Part shown: one piece after another, positions 45,361-47,689 of the stretch
Numbering within the stretch: the first letter of the stretch is position 1
Layout: each line of letters opens with the position of its first letter
Source: Pseudomonas amygdali
GTDB taxonomy: Bacteria; Pseudomonadota; Gammaproteobacteria; Pseudomonadales; Pseudomonadaceae
Reading direction: 5' to 3'
Length of the DNA stretch: 47,689 bases
NCBI RefSeq assembly: GCF_002699855.1
Contig: NZ_LKBW01000224.1
Span: forward strand, 1 to 47,689
Made by a program: the position numbers and the translations under genes
The notes under the pieces: generated by a model
Database searches by the model: none
The model's input: only the letters and a program-made list of their open reading frames with translations
What the model was told of the DNA's origin: nothing

Positions 45361-47538
45361 ATGACTGAGTACGTTCAAGTCGGTGACCTGCAAGTCGCCA
45401 GAGTCCTGTTCGACTTCGTGCAGAACGAAGCCACACCCGGAACCGGCATCGACGCCACTGCGTTCTGGGCGGGTGCGGACCAACTGATCCACGACCTTGC
45501 GCCAAAGAACAAGGCACTGCTCGCCAAACGAGATGAATTGCAGGCGCAGATCGACACGTGGCACCAATCGCGCGCCGGACAGGCTCACGACGCCTCGGCT
45601 TACAAAGCCTTCCTTCAGGAGATCGGCTACCTGCTGCCAGAAGCAGCGGACTTCCAGATCACCACACAAAACGTCGATGAAGAAATAGCCACCATGGCCG
45701 GACCGCAACTGGTCGTGCCTGTAATGAACGCACGGTTTGCGCTCAATGCGTCAAATGCCCGCTGGGGCTCGCTGTATGACGCGCTCTATGGCACCGATGC
45801 CATCAGCGAAGAAGGCGGCGCGGAGAAAGGCAAGGGCTACAACAAGGTGCGTGGCGACAAGGTGATCGCCTTCGCCCGCGCATTCCTCGATCAGGCAGCC
45901 CCTTTGGCGGCTGGCTCGCACGTTGATTCGACTGCTTACAAATTGATCGACGGCAGACTGGTCATCAGCCTCAAGGGCGGCAGCAACACGGGCCTGCGCG
46001 ACGATGCACAACTGGTGGGTTTTCAGGGTGAGGCTTCAGCGCCGTTCGCCGTGCTGCTCAAACACAATGGCCTGCATTTCGAATTGCAGATCGACGCTTC
46101 CAGCCCGGTTGGCCAAACCGATGCGGCAGGCGTGAAAGACATCCTCATGGAAGCCGCGCTGACCACCATCATGGATTGCGAAGACTCCATTGCAGCCGTC
46201 GACGCCGACGACAAAGTGGTCGTCTACCGCAACTGGCTAGGCCTGATGAAAGGCGACCTGGCGGAATCGGTGTCCAAAGGCGGCGAAACCTTCACCCGCA
46301 CCATGAACCCGGACCGCGTCTACACCACGCCACAAGGCGGCGAAGTCACGCTGCACGGTCGTTCGCTGCTGTTCATTCGTAACGTAGGTCACTTGATGAC
46401 CATCGACGCGATTCTCGACAAGCATGGCAAGGAAGTGCCGGAAGGTATTCTCGACGGCCTGCTGACCAGTCTGGCTGCGATCCACAACCTCAACGGCAAT
46501 ACCTCGCGCAGCAACAGCCGCAGCGGCTCGATGTACATCGTCAAACCGAAGATGCACGGGCCGGAGGAAGCCGCGTTTACCAACGAACTGTTCGGGCGTA
46601 TCGAGCAGGTGCTGGGCTTGCCGGGCAACACATTGAAAGTCGGCATCATGGACGAAGAGCGCCGTACCACGGTCAATCTCAAAGCCTGTATTCAGGCAGC
46701 CAGCGAGCGCGTGGTATTCATCAACACCGGCTTCCTCGACCGCACCGGTGACGAAATCCATACCTCGATGGAAGCGGGCCCGGTGGTGCGCAAGGCGCAG
46801 ATGAAAGCCGAGAAATGGATCAGTGCCTACGAGAACTCCAACGTCGACATCGGCCTGAAATGCGGCCTGCAAGGTCGCGCACAGATCGGCAAAGGCATGT
46901 GGGCCATGCCCGACCTGATGGCCGCCATGCTGGAACAGAAAATCGCTCACCCGCTGGCTGGCGCAAACACTGCCTGGGTGCCCTCGCCTACAGCGGCTGC
47001 GCTACACGCCCTGCATTACCACAAGGTCGATGTATTCGCTCGCCAGGCCGAACTGGCTCAACGCGAGCAGGCATCGGCGGATGATATTCTGACCATTCCC
47101 CTTGCGCCGAACACCGACTGGACGCCCGAAGAAATCCAGAACGAACTGGACAACAACGCACAGGGCATTCTCGGCTACGTGGTGCGCTGGATCGATCAGG
47201 GTGTAGGTTGCTCGAAAGTACCGGATATCAACGACATCGGCCTGATGGAAGACCGCGCAACGCTGCGCATCTCAAGCCAGCACATGGCCAACTGGCTGCG
47301 TCACGGCGTTGTCAGCGAAGCTCAGGTGCTGGAAAGCTTGAAGCGCATGGCACCGGTCGTGGATCGCCAGAATGCCAATGACCCGCTGTATCGCCCGCTG
47401 GCGCCAGACTTCGACAGCAACATTGCCTTCCAGGCAGCCGTCGAACTGGTGATCGAAGGTACGCGACAGCCTAACGGCTATACCGAGCCGGTACTGCATC
47501 GTCGCCGTCGTGAGTTCAAGGCCAAAAAAGGAATGTAA
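45361..47538 (+). CDS. glcB: malate synthase G
   Basis: Condenses glyoxylate with acetyl-CoA to malate, the second step of the glyoxylate bypass and of glycolate use. The 725-residue protein has the isoform G layout: [15 protein letters not shown] (about 267-281, metal ligand region), [14 protein letters not shown] with the catalytic arginine region, [48 protein letters not shown] and a C-terminal region with the late [20 protein letters not shown] helix. The ATG at 45361 follows GAGG at a spacing of 8; an upstream in-frame ATG at 45289 sits inside the inverted repeat. Length is normal. Confidence 0.96.
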   Translation: MTEYVQVGDLQVARVLFDFVQNEATPGTGIDATAFWAGADQLIHDLAPKNKALLAKRDELQAQIDTWHQSRAGQAHDASAYKAFLQEIGYLLPEAADFQITTQNVDEEIATMAGPQLVVPVMNARFALNASNARWGSLYDALYGTDAISEEGGAEKGKGYNKVRGDKVIAFARAFLDQAAPLAAGSHVDSTAYKLIDGRLVISLKGGSNTGLRDDAQLVGFQGEASAPFAVLLKHNGLHFELQIDASSPVGQTDAAGVKDILMEAALTTIMDCEDSIAAVDADDKVVVYRNWLGLMKGDLAESVSKGGETFTRTMNPDRVYTTPQGGEVTLHGRSLLFIRNVGHLMTIDAILDKHGKEVPEGILDGLLTSLAAIHNLNGNTSRSNSRSGSMYIVKPKMHGPEEAAFTNELFGRIEQVLGLPGNTLKVGIMDEERRTTVNLKACIQAASERVVFINTGFLDRTGDEIHTSMEAGPVVRKAQMKAEKWISAYENSNVDIGLKCGLQGRAQIGKGMWAMPDLMAAMLEQKIAHPLAGANTAWVPSPTAAALHALHYHKVDVFARQAELAQREQASADDILTIPLAPNTDWTPEEIQNELDNNAQGILGYVVRWIDQGVGCSKVPDINDIGLMEDRATLRISSQHMANWLRHGVVSEAQVLESLKRMAPVVDRQNANDPLYRPLAPDFDSNIAFQAAVELVIEGTRQPNGYTEPVLHRRRREFKAKKGM

Positions 47539-47560
47539 GGATTTTAGTCATCGGACCTGA

Positions 47561-47578
47561 GAGGCAGCTTGCTGCCTC
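47561..47578 (+). other. hairpin after glcB
   Basis: GAGGCAGC (47561-47568) / GCTGCCTC (47571-47578) with a 2-base centre, 22 bases after the glcB stop. There is no T-run; it may protect the mRNA end or act with the next hairpin. Confidence 0.5.
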
Positions 47579-47650
47579 TTCGGGAAGGCGATGAGTAAAC
47601 ATCGCGTTTTTTGTTCGGGAGTATCAGTTTTTTTGTGTTCGGGCTGGTTA

Positions 47651-47679
47651 GGGCCTGCCGTCAGGCAGGCCCTTGTTTT
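47651..47679 (+). terminator. intrinsic terminator downstream of glcB
   Basis: A 9-pair stem GGGCCTGCC (47651-47659) / GGCAGGCCC (47664-47672) with a GTCA loop, followed by TTGTTTT. About 110 bases after the glcB stop. Confidence 0.85.
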
Positions 47680-47689
47680 ACCAGCTCGG

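Overview
The window reads as a chromosomal segment of a fluorescent, plant-associated Pseudomonas, most likely of the P. syringae group. The grounds are the GC-rich coding, the order pqqF-A-B-C-D-E, the lysine-degrading pair davB-davA, the biotin operon bioB-F-H-C-D beside a comF gene, and short dispersed extragenic repeats typical of that group. The order glcB - ACT protein - rarD - srkA - modE - comF - bioBFHCD - small flagellar-like protein - acyl-CoA dehydrogenases also agrees with the conserved Pseudomonas order as I remember it. No rRNA, tRNA, CRISPR array, prophage or intact insertion sequence is visible.

Layout. Bases 1-8849 are accessory-looking and all on the minus strand: a hipB-hipA toxin-antitoxin pair, a secreted M20 peptidase, a GNAT acetyltransferase, and a large Pls/PosA-type nonribosomal peptide synthetase translationally coupled to a phosphopantetheinyl transferase. 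Bases 9161-13341 hold a FUSC membrane protein, an AsnC/Lrp regulator and davBA; davB carries a one-base frameshift. Bases 13512-21039 are the PQQ cofactor operon pqqFABCDE, with a terminator between pqqA and pqqB, followed by an overlapping S9 peptidase. Bases 21124-27121 hold a Pmp3-type membrane peptide, two paralogous long acyl-CoA dehydrogenases (one frameshifted) and a membrane diguanylate cyclase.

Bases 27476-33301 hold a small protein with a flagellar rod/hook-like C-terminus, the compact operon bioBFHCD and the divergent comF. A near-perfect BirA-type biotin operator lies inside the start of comF and overlaps the -35 box of the bioB promoter. Bases 33449-36211 hold a ModE-type regulator and a Tat-exported PhoX phosphatase. 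Bases 36480-42030 are a six-gene minus-strand operon: LacI regulator, binding protein, two permeases, ATPase and a GpdQ-like phosphodiesterase. It looks like a system for importing a phosphodiester or related anion and cleaving it, with a perfect palindromic operator in front of the regulator. Bases 42225-47538 hold srkA, rarD, a damaged ACT-domain gene and malate synthase G (glcB).

Three genes (davB, one acyl-CoA dehydrogenase, the ACT-domain gene) each differ from an intact frame by a single base. Either they are recent pseudogenes or the sequence contains small indel errors; two of the three lie in short homopolymers. The most novel-looking system is the Pls-like synthetase with its PPTase and its peptidase and acetyltransferase neighbours, a candidate producer of an uncharacterised poly-amino-acid. 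The nested double palindrome beside hipA, the BirA box and the LacI palindrome are the clearest regulatory signals.
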